A DNA stretch of 48,854 bases from an uncultured Pelagibacteraceae bacterium (GCA_902515175.1 CABXTP010000002.1:1-48854), one strand, 5' to 3'; shown: positions 11,454 to 22,110, numbered from the stretch's first letter. Notes: a model not told the origin generated them from the sequence alone. Made by a program: numbers and translations.

Positions 11454-11642
11454 ATGAGTGAAAAAAAAGATGTTTCTTTTGAAATTTATTCTGATTCAGA
11501 AAAAATGTTAGAACAAATAGTTGATAAATACGATCTTCCTGATCAATCAAAGGCCCTAAGATGTTTGTTAGATTACGTTGAGGAAAAAGAAACTGACTGG
11601 GACGATATGTTTGCAACTATTCGATGTAATAGATGTGGATAG
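11454..11642 (+). CDS. 62-aa protein with ribbon-helix-helix-like N-terminus and C-terminal CxxCG
   Basis: SD AAAGGAG upstream; pattern VSFEIYSDSEKMLEQIVDKYDLPDQSKALRCLLDYVEE...IRCNRCG*. Confidence 0.75.
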   Translation: MSEKKDVSFEIYSDSEKMLEQIVDKYDLPDQSKALRCLLDYVEEKETDWDDMFATIRCNRCG

Positions 11643-11644
11643 AA

Positions 11645-12205
11645 TTACCATGAAGAATTTGGTCCTTTCAAAAATTCTATCTCCTCTTTAGTAGACTCTC
11701 TACCTAGAATTTTATTTCTATGAGGGTATCTATTAAATTTTTTTATTGTTTTTGTATGATCTTTCCAAAATTTTTTTATATCAATCAAATCAGTATGTTC
11801 TTGAAGAAATAATTCCATAAAATGATATGCCATTTCATGGTCAAACATTTCTTCACTGTGAATCAAAGGTAACAACATAAAAAATCTCTGGCTTTGATCC
11901 ATTTCTTTTAAGAAATCAGATTTGATAGAATAATGAACAATTAATCTTGTTTTTGGATCTTGTTCAAAAGCCTTTTTATGATCTCTGAACATATTTCTTG
12001 AAAATTGATCAAATAAAATGACAAGCGCAAGACTACCCATAGCTGTATCCTGCCAATCATCATATTCATTTAAACTTGCTTTTTCGTAATCATTTAAAAA
12101 TTTTTCTCTAATTAACTGATCGAATTTTTCATCTTTTTTAAAACGTTTTTCAGATGGTGTTTCTACAAACCAGAAATCAAGTATTGCTTTGGCACGGGAA
12201 TTCAT
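11645..12205 (-). CDS. DUF924 family protein
   Basis: ILDFWFVE, LVILFDQFSRNMFR, FFMLLPLIHSE motifs. Confidence 0.88.
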   Translation of the reverse strand: MNSRAKAILDFWFVETPSEKRFKKDEKFDQLIREKFLNDYEKASLNEYDDWQDTAMGSLALVILFDQFSRNMFRDHKKAFEQDPKTRLIVHYSIKSDFLKEMDQSQRFFMLLPLIHSEEMFDHEMAYHFMELFLQEHTDLIDIKKFWKDHTKTIKKFNRYPHRNKILGRESTKEEIEFLKGPNSSW

Positions 12206-12317
12206 AGTCTTTATATGATTTTTATCATTTCAGTAGGTGACAAAAAAGATATTTTTTTTCACTTGAAAAGAATTTTACAATCAGTCATTGTGTTGTAAAT
12301 AGTACAATTAATTAATT

Positions 12318-12686
12318 ATGACTCAAATATTAGACTTAATTGGAAGAATTTTTATTTCAGGTATCTTTTTATTAAGTGGAATTAATAAAATTGGAAACTA
12401 TGAAGGAACAGTTGGCTGGATGGAAAGTTTTGGTATCCCTGAATTTTTATTAATACCAGCTATAATTTTAGAGATAATAGCTCCAATTTTAATTATCATT
12501 GGTTACAAAACTAAAATTGCGGCAGCAGCCTTAAGTATATTTTGTATTGCTACAGCAGTAATATTTCATAATAATTTTAGTGACCAAATGCAATTTATTG
12601 CTTTCATGAAAAATATTGCTTTGGCTGGTGGATTTTTGTTTTTAGTAGTAAATGGTGCCAAAAGTTATTGCTTAGACAAAAAGTAA
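12318..12686 (+). CDS. DoxX family membrane protein
   Basis: RIFISGIFLLSGINKI, four TM segments, GAKSYCLDKK end. Confidence 0.87.
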   Translation: MTQILDLIGRIFISGIFLLSGINKIGNYEGTVGWMESFGIPEFLLIPAIILEIIAPILIIIGYKTKIAAAALSIFCIATAVIFHNNFSDQMQFIAFMKNIALAGGFLFLVVNGAKSYCLDKK

Positions 12687-12722
12687 TCTTGAATCAAATA
12701 TTAAACTTACTATTAATCTTCT

Positions 12723-13559
12723 ATGAAAAATATTGAAGTAAAAAAAATTATAAATCCTATCCCAGCATCTGATGGTGCTGGAGTAAAATTAAAAAGAAGC
12801 ATTGGAGTCGAACCAAATTACTTTGATCCCTTTTTAATGTTAGATGAATTTGGATCAGAAAATAGTGAAGATTATATTGCTGGCTTCCCGCCACATCCGC
12901 ATAGAGGTATTGAGACAGTTACTTACATGTTGGCAGGAGATTTTGAGCACAAAGATAGCACTGGTGGTGAGGGAAGAATGACCGCTGGAGATGTTCAATG
13001 GATGAAAACGGGGAGTGGAATTATTCATTCAGAGATGCCTGCTATGAAAGAAGGAAAATTACATGGATTTCAATTATGGATAAACATGCCGGCAAAATTA
13101 AAAATGAGTAAACCAGAATACATCTATATTGATGCTGATAAAATGAAAATTCATAAAGACACAGATAAAACGGTCAAAGTCATTGCTGGTAAATTTGAAA
13201 AAGCTGAAGGCCCTGTTAAAGGGCATAATGTGGAACCAGTTTATTTTGATGTTGAACTTAAAAAAGATAAAGAATTTTTTTTTCAATTACCTTCTACTCA
13301 CAATTCATTTGTTTATTTAATTAATGGAGAAATAGTAATTGGTGGAAAGAAGCACGATAATGTCAAAGATAGTACTCTCATACTACTGACTATAGGTGAA
13401 GAGTTAAAAGTTAAAGCTAAAACTGACGCGAAATTCTTATTAATTTCTGGAAAACCTATTAATGAAGAGATCGCAAGAGGTGGTCCGTTTGTAATGAACA
13501 CTAAAGCTGAAATCTTGCAAGCAGTTCAAGATTATCATAACGATACCTTTGTAAAATGA
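12723..13559 (+). CDS. pirin family protein
   Basis: FDPFLMLDEFG, FPPHPHRGIETVTYML, GDVQWMKTGSGIIHSEMP, FQLWINMP. Confidence 0.95.
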   Translation: MKNIEVKKIINPIPASDGAGVKLKRSIGVEPNYFDPFLMLDEFGSENSEDYIAGFPPHPHRGIETVTYMLAGDFEHKDSTGGEGRMTAGDVQWMKTGSGIIHSEMPAMKEGKLHGFQLWINMPAKLKMSKPEYIYIDADKMKIHKDTDKTVKVIAGKFEKAEGPVKGHNVEPVYFDVELKKDKEFFFQLPSTHNSFVYLINGEIVIGGKKHDNVKDSTLILLTIGEELKVKAKTDAKFLLISGKPINEEIARGGPFVMNTKAEILQAVQDYHNDTFVK

Positions 13560-14527
13560 AGGCAGTATTAATTTCAAAAAATGGGGGTCCAGAAGTTTTA
13601 GAAATAAAAGATATTAAGCTTGAAGATCCAAAATCTGGTGAAGTTTTGATTAAAAACGAAGCCATTGGTTTAAATTATATAGACACTTATCACAGATCTG
13701 GCCTCTACCCTGTAGAATTACCATCTACTATTGGTATTGAGGGTGCGGGAATAATTGAAAAAATTGGTCCAAATGTAAAAAATTTTGATGTTGGTGACAA
13801 GGTAGCTTACGCATCTATGCCTATTGGCTCATATTCAACACATAGAATTTTTCCTACTAAAAAATTGGTTAAAGTGCCAAGTCAAATTGAATTAGAAAAT
13901 GTTGTAACTTTAATGACTAAAGGTTTTACAGTTTTCTATCTTCTACATAAAACATATCCTGTAAGATCTGGTGAGACTATATTGTTTCACGCTGCTGCTG
14001 GAGGTGTAGGACAAATATTTTGCCAGTGGGCAAAAAGTTTGGGTTGCACTGTAATTGGAACTGTTGGCTCAGATGAAAAAATAGAAATAGCAAAATCTAA
14101 TGGTTGTTCTTATGTTATAAATTATTCAAAAGAAAATTTTGCAGAAAAAGTTAAGGAAATTACTAATGGAGAGGGTGTTCCTGTTGTTTATGATGGGGTA
14201 GGAAAAAAAACATTCGACGGTTCTATTGAAAGTTTAAAAGTAAGAGGGATGATGGTCTCATTTGGAAATGCCTCAGGCCCACTTGATCCATGCGATGTAA
14301 CGAAATCATTAGCACCAAAAGGACTATATTTAACTAGACCAAGCATTGCTCATTACACTTCCACAAAGGAAGAACTAGACGAAGCTGCAAATAAAGTTTT
14401 TGATATGTTTATCTCAAAAAAATTCAAGTTAAATATTTTCAAAAAATATGCATTAAATGAAATAGTACAAGCTCATAAAGATCTTGAAGATAGAAAAATA
14501 TTGGGTCCAGCTGTAATTATTCCCTAA
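13556..14527 (+). CDS. NADPH:quinone reductase (zeta-crystallin-like)
   Basis: GLNYIDTYHRSGLYPVELPSTIGIEGAGI, LFHAAAGGVGQIFCQWAK; 4-nt overlap with pirin gene. Confidence 0.94.
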   Translation: MKAVLISKNGGPEVLEIKDIKLEDPKSGEVLIKNEAIGLNYIDTYHRSGLYPVELPSTIGIEGAGIIEKIGPNVKNFDVGDKVAYASMPIGSYSTHRIFPTKKLVKVPSQIELENVVTLMTKGFTVFYLLHKTYPVRSGETILFHAAAGGVGQIFCQWAKSLGCTVIGTVGSDEKIEIAKSNGCSYVINYSKENFAEKVKEITNGEGVPVVYDGVGKKTFDGSIESLKVRGMMVSFGNASGPLDPCDVTKSLAPKGLYLTRPSIAHYTSTKEELDEAANKVFDMFISKKFKLNIFKKYALNEIVQAHKDLEDRKILGPAVIIP

Positions 14528-14928
14528 TCTACTTTTACATCCATATCAGACATATGAAGCTTTAAAGCGTTTGTTGAAATATGAATTTCTCTTATAAAAA
14601 ATAATATCGAAATAATCATTGATAAACAACAAGATCCAAAAATTATTCTTGCCACAAATAAGCTATCTAAATAAAGAGCAAACACCGTTAGCATATTAAA
14701 TAAAAAACCAAAAGCAGCAAATAAAATTGTCCATCTCAAAAGCGTAATTCTACCACTTAAGTTAATAAATTGTTTTTTCCACTCGGGTGGAATATGTTTT
14801 TCATAAACATGTTCATCATGTAATTGTCTAATGAGGATGCTCAAAGAGTGAAAACGATTACTATAAACTGCCATTAATAATGGTATAGCTGGAAACATTA
14901 AAGCAGTGACGGTATAGTCAATATTCAT
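14524..14928 (-). CDS. DUF2721 family membrane protein
   Basis: DYTVTALMFPAIPLLMAVYSNRFHSLSILIRQLHDEH; start moved to the internal ATG. Confidence 0.8.
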   Translation of the reverse strand: MNIDYTVTALMFPAIPLLMAVYSNRFHSLSILIRQLHDEHVYEKHIPPEWKKQFINLSGRITLLRWTILFAAFGFLFNMLTVFALYLDSLFVARIIFGSCCLSMIISILFFIREIHISTNALKLHMSDMDVKVD

Positions 14929-14977
14929 TCGAATCAGTTTGATTATCAACCTTGCCTTTGTTATTTACAAGTATTTT

Positions 14978-15841
14978 ATGAAGCAAATTTATTATTTCAT
15001 TGAATTAATAAGATTTAAGAAACCTATAGGTTTTATGCTCTTATTCTGGCCTTGTGCATGGGGTTTAACAATTGCATATGATTTTTCCTCCGAAAAAATT
15101 ACTTATTTTTATTACCTCACTTTATTTTTAACAGGAGCAATACTAATGAGATCTGCAGGCTGCATTGTTAATGATATTGTTGACAGAAAATTTGATAAGA
15201 AAGTTTTTAGAACAAAAAACAGACCTATAGCATCTGGACAGGTTTCAATAAAATTAGGTTTATTCTACTCTATTTGTTTATGCCTATTGGCATTAACAGT
15301 TTTAATACAATTTAATCTTTTAACAATTATTCTTGCCTTGGGTTCAATGCCATTAGCATTCACATATCCTCTTATGAAAAGGTACACTTACTGGCCTCAA
15401 CTCTTTTTGGGTATTACCTTTAATTATGGATTAATATTAGGTTGGACATCTGTAACAAATGAAATTGCTGTCTTACCTTTTGTTTTATATGTTGGAGCCA
15501 TATTTTGGACACTTGGATTTGACACTATATATGGATTTCAAGATATTAAAGATGATGAAATTATAGGTCTAAAGTCTACTTCGATAAAATTTAAATCTAA
15601 TCCTTATAGGTTTTTAAAAATATGTTACTCAATTTTTCTCTCAAGTTTACTTATTATAGGTTTTCTAATAAAACTAAATCTATTTTATTTTATTTTATTA
15701 ATTACTGTTGCTTTACAAATGTTTTATTTTCAACTTAATAAATTAGATATAAAAAAAACAGAAAGTTGTCTTAAAATTTTCAAATCTAATAACTTTTTAG
15801 GTTTATTAATTTTTATATGTTTAATTATAGGAAAAATATAA
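14978..15841 (+). CDS. ubiA: 4-hydroxybenzoate polyprenyltransferase
   Basis: RFKKPIGFMLLFWPCAWG, NDIVDRKFDKKVFRTKNRPIASG, YGFQDIKDDEIIGLKSTS; start at internal ATG 14978. Confidence 0.93.
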   Translation: MKQIYYFIELIRFKKPIGFMLLFWPCAWGLTIAYDFSSEKITYFYYLTLFLTGAILMRSAGCIVNDIVDRKFDKKVFRTKNRPIASGQVSIKLGLFYSICLCLLALTVLIQFNLLTIILALGSMPLAFTYPLMKRYTYWPQLFLGITFNYGLILGWTSVTNEIAVLPFVLYVGAIFWTLGFDTIYGFQDIKDDEIIGLKSTSIKFKSNPYRFLKICYSIFLSSLLIIGFLIKLNLFYFILLITVALQMFYFQLNKLDIKKTESCLKIFKSNNFLGLLIFICLIIGKI

Positions 15842-17579
15842 ATGTCTTTAGACTTTAAAATTTTAAAAAGACTTTACAAAAGTTATACAAAAAAATATTT
15901 AAAAAAAATATTAGTATCTCTTTTTTTTACAATCATTCTAGCAGGTAGTACTTCTGCTGTCGCATATTTACTTGATCCTGCAATAGATCAGTTATTTATT
16001 AATCAAAATAAAAAAATGCTTTTTTTAATTCCAGGATTAATCATTTTGGCTTTTGCTACAAAAGGAGCCTCTCTGTACCTTGCAAAAGTTTTAATGATTG
16101 CAGTTTCTCAAGATGTAAAAAGGGATATGCAAGTGGATATGTTTAATTCAATTGTAGTTGCTGATACAGGTTTAATAGATAAAAAACATTCAGGAAAATT
16201 CATAGCTAACTTAAATAATGATATAAATATGATTACAAATCTTCTTAGTGTAGCAATTTTAAATCTTTTTAAAGATAGCTTTACGTTAATCGCTTTATTA
16301 GGTGTAATGTTTTATCAAAATTGGAAATTATCCTTAATAGCAATAATAATGATCCCTTTGGCCAGTGGTGCGGCTAGAACATTAGGAAAAAGAATGGGTA
16401 AAGTGACCATTGAACAAATGGTCAAGGCTGGTGATTTTATGAGTTACTTAGTTGAGGTATTAAAAAATCATAGAATAATTAAAATTTTTCAAACGGAAAA
16501 TTATGAAAAAGAAAGAGCACGTAAATTTCTTGAGGAACTTAAGTTAAAGGGTCAAAAAATTGCTGAGATAATGGTAAGGGCCTCACCAATTATGGAATTT
16601 TTGACAGGAATTATGATTGCATGTTTAGTTTATGTTGCTGCAATACTAGTTGCTAATAATGAATTAGAGGTAAGTAAATTTTTTTCTTTTCTTGCTGCGA
16701 TGATGTTGGCTTACCAACCTGTGAGATCATTAGCTACAATAAATATAACAATACAACAAGGTTTAGCGGGTGCTAAAAGAGTATTGCCAGTTATTGATGA
16801 AAAACCAGAGGTAAGAGATAAAGATAATATTGAAGATTTGGAATTTAAAAAAGGTGATATAGATTTTGAGAATGTCAATTTTAATTATTCAAATGAAGGG
16901 GTTGTTTTAAAATCAATTAATCTTAATTTTCCAGGTGAAAAAATGACAGCACTAGTTGGTTTAAGTGGAGCGGGAAAATCTACAATTTTAAATCTTATTC
17001 CAAGATTTTATAATATACAAAATGGTGATATAAAGATTGATCAACAGTCAATTTATAATCATACGCTTTATTCTTTAAGAAAAGGAATTTCTCTTGTAAG
17101 CCAGGACACAACTTTATTTGATGATACTGTTAAAAATAATATTACATATGCAAATCTTGATGCAACTGAAGAGGAAATAAAAGAAGCAGCTCGACATTCT
17201 TTTGCTGATGAATTTATTCAAAAACTGCCAAATCAATATGATACTTTGATTGGAGAAAACGGTGTTAGACTCTCAGGAGGAGAAAAGCAGAGACTCTCAA
17301 TTGCAAGGGCTATACTTAAAAAAAAGCCCTATAATTTTACTTGATGAAGCGACATCATCTTTAGATTCCGAAACTGAGAGTAAAATTCAAAAAGCAATAA
17401 ATTTTTTAAGAAAAGGAAGAACAACCATTGTTATCGCTCATAGGTTATCTACAATATTAAATTCTGATAAAATTTATGTTATTGACCGAGGGCAGGTTAT
17501 AGAGTCAGGTACTCATGATATTTTACTTAATAGTTCTCAAATCTATAAAAATTTTTACGAAAAACAAATCAAAAAATAA
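15842..17579 (+). pseudogene. MsbA-like ABC transporter (TMD-NBD) with frame disruption at an A8 run (17318-17325)
   Basis: ORF 15842-17344 has Walker A GLSGAGKST and signature LSGGEKQRLSIARAILKK, then KPYNFT*. Walker B and H-loop (PIILLDEATSSLD..., IVIAHRLS) continue in the +1 frame to 17579. Could be sequence error, pseudogene or slippage. Confidence 0.85.
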
Positions 17580-17581
17580 TA

Positions 17582-18838
17582 ATGCTTATAATTTATAGAC
17601 TTCTAAGTAGTCTAATTTTAATTTTATCTCCAATTATATTAATTTTTAGATTATTGAATAAAAAAGAAGATATAAAAAGATTTAAAGAAAAGTTTTGTTT
17701 TTTTTCTGAAAAAAAAAATCAGGGTAAGTTAATTTGGTTTCACGGTGCTAGCGTAGGAGAACTACAAAGTATAATACCTTTGGTAGAAAAATTAAGCCAA
17801 AATAAAAAAATCAAACAAATTTTAATTACATCTAATACTTTAAGCTCATCAAAAATAATAAGTAAATTAAAATTAAAAAAAGTAATTCATCAATTTTTTC
17901 CAATTGATGTAAATTTTCTATCTAAAAAATTTTTAGATTATTGGAGTCCATCAATAGCATTTTTTATCGATTCTGAGATATGGCCTAATATGTTAATAAA
18001 TTTAAAAAAAAATAAAACACCAGTTCTTCTTTTAAATGGAAGAATAACAAAAAAGACATTTAAAAGATGGTTAATATTTCCAAATTTTGCAAATAGCTTA
18101 TTTCAAAAATTTAACTTATGTCTTACCTCAAATAATGAGACAAAAAGATATTTATCAAAACTTGGAGCAAAAAAAATTAAGTATATTGGAAATCTTAAAT
18201 ATTCTCAATCAGAGCAAAAAATAGATGTGATAAAAAAAAATACTTTGATGTTTATCAAATCTAGGAAAGTTTGGTGTGCCTCAAGCACACATCATAACGA
18301 GGAAATGATTTGTGGTTTGATACACCAAAAACTAAAAATAAAGCATAAAAATTTATTAACAATAATTATACCAAGACATGTTAATAGAATTGAAAATATA
18401 AGAAGAGAATTGACTAATCTCAATTTAAAAGTTCACTTAGATGATCCATTGTCAACAATTGATAAAAAAACTGATATCTATTTAGTAAATTCATACGGCA
18501 AAACAAAGTCCTTTTACAATGTTTGCAAAAATGTGTTTCTTGGAGGGTCAATAATCAATCATGGTGGTCAAAATCCTTTGGAGGCTGCAAGATTTGGATG
18601 TAATATTTTACATGGTAAAAATGTTTCAAATTTTAGAGAAATTTACGAGTTTCTTAACAAAAATAAAATTTCTAATTTGATTAAATCCAATAATAATTTT
18701 GAAGATAAGTTGGGTAGGCTTTTATCTAAAAAAAATGATTCTGCTAAATCTATTAAATATAAAATAAACTTTATCGGAAAAAAAATATTAACAAATACTA
18801 AAAAAGAAATTGATCTTTTTTTAAAAAATGCAGTTTAG
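17582..18838 (+). CDS. waaA: 3-deoxy-D-manno-octulosonic acid transferase
   Basis: LIWFHGASVGELQSIIPLV, FIDSEIWPNML, LLNGRITKKTFKRW, GGSIINHGGQNPLEAA. Confidence 0.95.
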   Translation: MLIIYRLLSSLILILSPIILIFRLLNKKEDIKRFKEKFCFFSEKKNQGKLIWFHGASVGELQSIIPLVEKLSQNKKIKQILITSNTLSSSKIISKLKLKKVIHQFFPIDVNFLSKKFLDYWSPSIAFFIDSEIWPNMLINLKKNKTPVLLLNGRITKKTFKRWLIFPNFANSLFQKFNLCLTSNNETKRYLSKLGAKKIKYIGNLKYSQSEQKIDVIKKNTLMFIKSRKVWCASSTHHNEEMICGLIHQKLKIKHKNLLTIIIPRHVNRIENIRRELTNLNLKVHLDDPLSTIDKKTDIYLVNSYGKTKSFYNVCKNVFLGGSIINHGGQNPLEAARFGCNILHGKNVSNFREIYEFLNKNKISNLIKSNNNFEDKLGRLLSKKNDSAKSIKYKINFIGKKILTNTKKEIDLFLKNAV

Positions 18839-19763
18839 AAAACCAAAATTTTGGGTAAATCAAAAATTATCAATCTGGTCAATATTACTATTGCCCTTTT
18901 CAATGATTTTTTTATTTTTAACTTGGATCGTAAAAATACCCTCAATTCTCAAAGGTCATAAAAAAAATCCACTTCCAGTTATATGCGTGGGGAATATTTA
19001 CATTGGGGGTACAGGCAAAACTCCCTTGGCTAGAGAAATTTTTGAAATCACTAAATCCTTTGGCAAAAATCCAGCGTTTATAAAAAAATACTATAGTTAT
19101 TTGACTGATGAATTTGAAATGTTGAAAGCTACAGGAAAAACTTACACCGATTATGATAGGAATAAAAGTATATTTTTATCTCATAACGATAGTCATGATG
19201 TTGCGATATTAGATGATGGTTTTCAGGATTTTTCAATTAAACCCGATTTTTCAATTTTATGTTTTAACTCAAAACAAATGATTGGTAACGGCTTAGTAAT
19301 TCCCTCTGGGCCTTTAAGAGAAAGGCTTGGTGCTATTTTGAGAGCAGATTGTATTGTTATTAATGGTAATAGAAATTTAGAGTTCGAAAAAAAAATTTTT
19401 AAGATAATTGGTGATAAAGAATTTCATATTTTTTACTCAAAATACATAATTAAAAATATTGAAAAACTTAAAAATAACAAAATTACGGCATTTGCAGGTA
19501 TTGGTAATCCTTCAAATTTTTTTAATCTATTAAAAGAAAATAACTTAAATGTTAAAGAGACATTTTCTTTTCCTGATCATCATAATTATTCTGAAAAAGA
19601 TTTTGAAAAAATAATTGGAAATAAATCAAATCAAATTATGACCACTGAGAAAGATTATTATCGGTTGAATAATGAACAAAAAAAACATTGTAGCTATATA
19701 GAAGTAATTTTAGAAATTGATAATAAAAATAAATTTAAAGAGATTATTAAGTCTTATTTATGA
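18828..19763 (+). CDS. lpxK: tetraacyldisaccharide 4'-kinase
   Basis: PVICVGNIYIGGTGKTPLA, ILDDGFQDFSI, FAGIGNPSNFF, TTEKDYYRL. Confidence 0.95.
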   Translation: MQFRKPKFWVNQKLSIWSILLLPFSMIFLFLTWIVKIPSILKGHKKNPLPVICVGNIYIGGTGKTPLAREIFEITKSFGKNPAFIKKYYSYLTDEFEMLKATGKTYTDYDRNKSIFLSHNDSHDVAILDDGFQDFSIKPDFSILCFNSKQMIGNGLVIPSGPLRERLGAILRADCIVINGNRNLEFEKKIFKIIGDKEFHIFYSKYIIKNIEKLKNNKITAFAGIGNPSNFFNLLKENNLNVKETFSFPDHHNYSEKDFEKIIGNKSNQIMTTEKDYYRLNNEQKKHCSYIEVILEIDNKNKFKEIIKSYL

Positions 19764-20626
19764 GAATACTAAAATATTTTTTTGAATTCATATTCATAAT
19801 TGCTTTCTTCATCATTTTTAAAATTTTGGGTTATAAAATTGCAACTGATTTAGGTGAGTTTATAGGAAAAAGATTAGGTCCATTTTTCAGATCTAATGAC
19901 AAAATTATAAAAAATTTAGAAAATTCTAAAATTGGAAATACGGAAAAAGATAGAGAAATGATTACTAAAAATATGTGGGGAAATTATGGAAGAATTTTAG
20001 CAGAGTACATGTTTATAAAGGAGTTCAGAAAAAATATAAATAATTTTTCAGCGAATTTAGAAATAGTTGGTCAAAATAATTTAGAGGAAATTTCAAAAAA
20101 TAAAAATCCTGTAATTTTTGTTTCTGGACACTTTAATAATTTTGAGTTAATGGCAATGCACCTTGAAAAATCCGGTATAGATGTTGCAGCCATATATCGG
20201 CCCTTGAATAACATATTTTTAAATCCACTAATGGAAAAAATTAGAAAAAAATATATCTGCAAAAAACAAATTAAAAAAGGTATGTCTGGGACAAAAGAAA
20301 TTTTAAAACAATTTAAAAACGGAACCTCAATAGCACTTATGATTGACCAGAGAGTCTCTGAAGGTCTTAGTAGTAATTTTTTTTATAGAAAAGCTTTTAC
20401 AACTACAATACCTGCGCAATTTGTAAAAAAATTTAATTGTAATGTAGTACCTGTATATATTGAAAGAATAAAAAAACACCAATTCAGATTAGAGGTATTT
20501 AAACCAATTAAGTTCTCTAAAAATGAAAAGATTGAGACAATAACCTTAAATTTAAATCAAATTATTGAGAACATGATAAAAAGAAATCCAGACCAATGGA
20601 TTTGGACACATAATAGATGGAAATAA
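19760..20626 (+). CDS. LpxL/HtrB-type lysophospholipid/lipid A acyltransferase
   Basis: FVSGHFNNFELM (HxxxxE variant of the acyltransferase motif), IYRPLNN, ALMIDQR, WIWTHNRWK end. Confidence 0.9.
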   Translation: MRILKYFFEFIFIIAFFIIFKILGYKIATDLGEFIGKRLGPFFRSNDKIIKNLENSKIGNTEKDREMITKNMWGNYGRILAEYMFIKEFRKNINNFSANLEIVGQNNLEEISKNKNPVIFVSGHFNNFELMAMHLEKSGIDVAAIYRPLNNIFLNPLMEKIRKKYICKKQIKKGMSGTKEILKQFKNGTSIALMIDQRVSEGLSSNFFYRKAFTTTIPAQFVKKFNCNVVPVYIERIKKHQFRLEVFKPIKFSKNEKIETITLNLNQIIENMIKRNPDQWIWTHNRWK

Positions 20627-20627
20627 T

Positions 20628-20819
20628 TTAATTACTTTTTTCTCTTTTTTCCGAAGCTTCTATAAAGGAAAAATATGCCTCCTGCAAATCTACATTCCAA
20701 TAACTAAGTTTATCTATGGAAATTTTTTTACCAGAAATAGCACAAATCACATGATCACCATCTTCAATAACTTCAAAATTGTTTGGTAAATATTTTAATT
20801 TAGCTAATTTTTTAAACAT
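20628..20819 (-). CDS. DUF2093 domain protein
   Basis: KLKYLPNNFEVIEDGDHVICAISGKKISIDKLSYWNVDLQEAY; start set to internal ATG. Confidence 0.85.
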   Translation of the reverse strand: MFKKLAKLKYLPNNFEVIEDGDHVICAISGKKISIDKLSYWNVDLQEAYFSFIEASEKREKSN

Positions 20820-20841
20820 TTTTAGGTTATACATCATTCAT

Positions 20842-22110
20842 ATGAAAGTTGGAATAATTGGTAGCGGTGGTAGAGAGCATGCTTTGTGTTATGCTGTTAA
20901 AAAATCCAAAAAAGTTAATAAAATTTATTGTTTTCCTGGAAACGCAGGGACCCATAATATAGCAGAGAATGTAGATTTAGATATAAGTGATTTTGAAGCT
21001 TTAAATGAATTCATTAATAAAAAAAATATAGATATTATTATTGTAGGTCCTGAAAAGCCATTAGTTGATGGAATAGTAGATTTTTTAAAAAAAAATAAAA
21101 TAAAAGTATTTGGTCCAAATCAAACTGCATCTAAACTTGAAGGGTCCAAAATATTTACAAAAAATTTATGTAAAGAATTTGATATTCCAACTGCTAATTT
21201 TGGTGTTTTTAATAATGTTGATGAATCAATTGATTTTTTAAACAAGTCAAAATTTCCCTTAGTAGTCAAAGCAGATGGACTTGCAGCTGGAAAAGGGGTC
21301 TATATTTGTGAGAATAAAAATGATGGAGAGAATGCAGTCAAAGAAATATTTGATGGAAAATTTGGAAAAACTAGTGAATTGTTAATTGAAGAATTTTTAA
21401 CAGGTGAAGAGATGAGTTTTTTCATAATTTCTGATGGAGTGAATATTAAACAATTTGGCACTGCACAAGATCATAAAAGAGTTGGTGAGGGAGATGTTGG
21501 TCTTAATACTGGGGGTATGGGTGCCTACTCACCATCTCGATTAGAAAACGATAAATTGAATAAAAAAATTTTAGATAAGATTATATTGCCTACTCTAAAA
21601 GGCTTGAGGGAAAATTATAAAACAAATTTTTTAGGTTTTTTGTACGCAGGTTTAATGATCAAAGAGGGTGAACCCTATTTGATTGAATATAATGTAAGAA
21701 TGGGGGATCCAGAGTGTCAAACTATATTACCAAGACTAGAAACAAATTTAATTGATATAATAGAAGCAACTATTGACCAAAAATTAGATAAAATAAACTT
21801 AAGTTGGTCAAATGAAAAATCTTTATCTATTGTGCAATGCTCAAAAGGTTACCCCGGCCCTTATGAAAATAATCAAGAAATTAAAAATTTAGATAAAATT
21901 AATCTAAAAATGAATGAGTATATATTTCATGCAGGTACAAAAATAGACAATTCAAAAATTTTTTCAAATGGAGGCCGTGTCCTTAATTTTGTTGGTAAAT
22001 CTAATAGTTTTAAAGAAAGTAGAGAAATTATTTTTAGTTTGATCAATAAAATTGACTGGAGAAAAGGATTTTATAGAAAAGATATTGGTCACAAAGTTAT
22101 TGATATATGA
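20842..22110 (+). CDS. purD: phosphoribosylamine-glycine ligase
   Basis: MKVGIIGSGGREHAL, FPGNAGT, VKADGLAAGKGV, NTGGMGAYSPS; ORF-track N-terminal extension rejected. Confidence 0.96.
   Translation: MKVGIIGSGGREHALCYAVKKSKKVNKIYCFPGNAGTHNIAENVDLDISDFEALNEFINKKNIDIIIVGPEKPLVDGIVDFLKKNKIKVFGPNQTASKLEGSKIFTKNLCKEFDIPTANFGVFNNVDESIDFLNKSKFPLVVKADGLAAGKGVYICENKNDGENAVKEIFDGKFGKTSELLIEEFLTGEEMSFFIISDGVNIKQFGTAQDHKRVGEGDVGLNTGGMGAYSPSRLENDKLNKKILDKIILPTLKGLRENYKTNFLGFLYAGLMIKEGEPYLIEYNVRMGDPECQTILPRLETNLIDIIEATIDQKLDKINLSWSNEKSLSIVQCSKGYPGPYENNQEIKNLDKINLKMNEYIFHAGTKIDNSKIFSNGGRVLNFVGKSNSFKESREIIFSLINKIDWRKGFYRKDIGHKVIDI

Noticed and set aside
12262-12290. CTTGAAA upstream of the DoxX gene as a sigma32 promoter
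   Set aside because: The -10 (GTCATTG) is a poor match, and chance occurrence is likely in AT-rich DNA.
17318-17326. A_AAA_AAG heptamer as a dnaX-type -1 frameshift site in the MsbA-like gene
   Set aside because: A -1 shift leads to an immediate stop (GCC CTA TAA); only +1 or -2 restores the ABC domain.
20779-20841. N-terminal extension of purD in the ORF track
   Set aside because: MKVGIIGSGGREHAL at 20842 is the conserved PurD start; the extension overlaps the DUF2093 gene.
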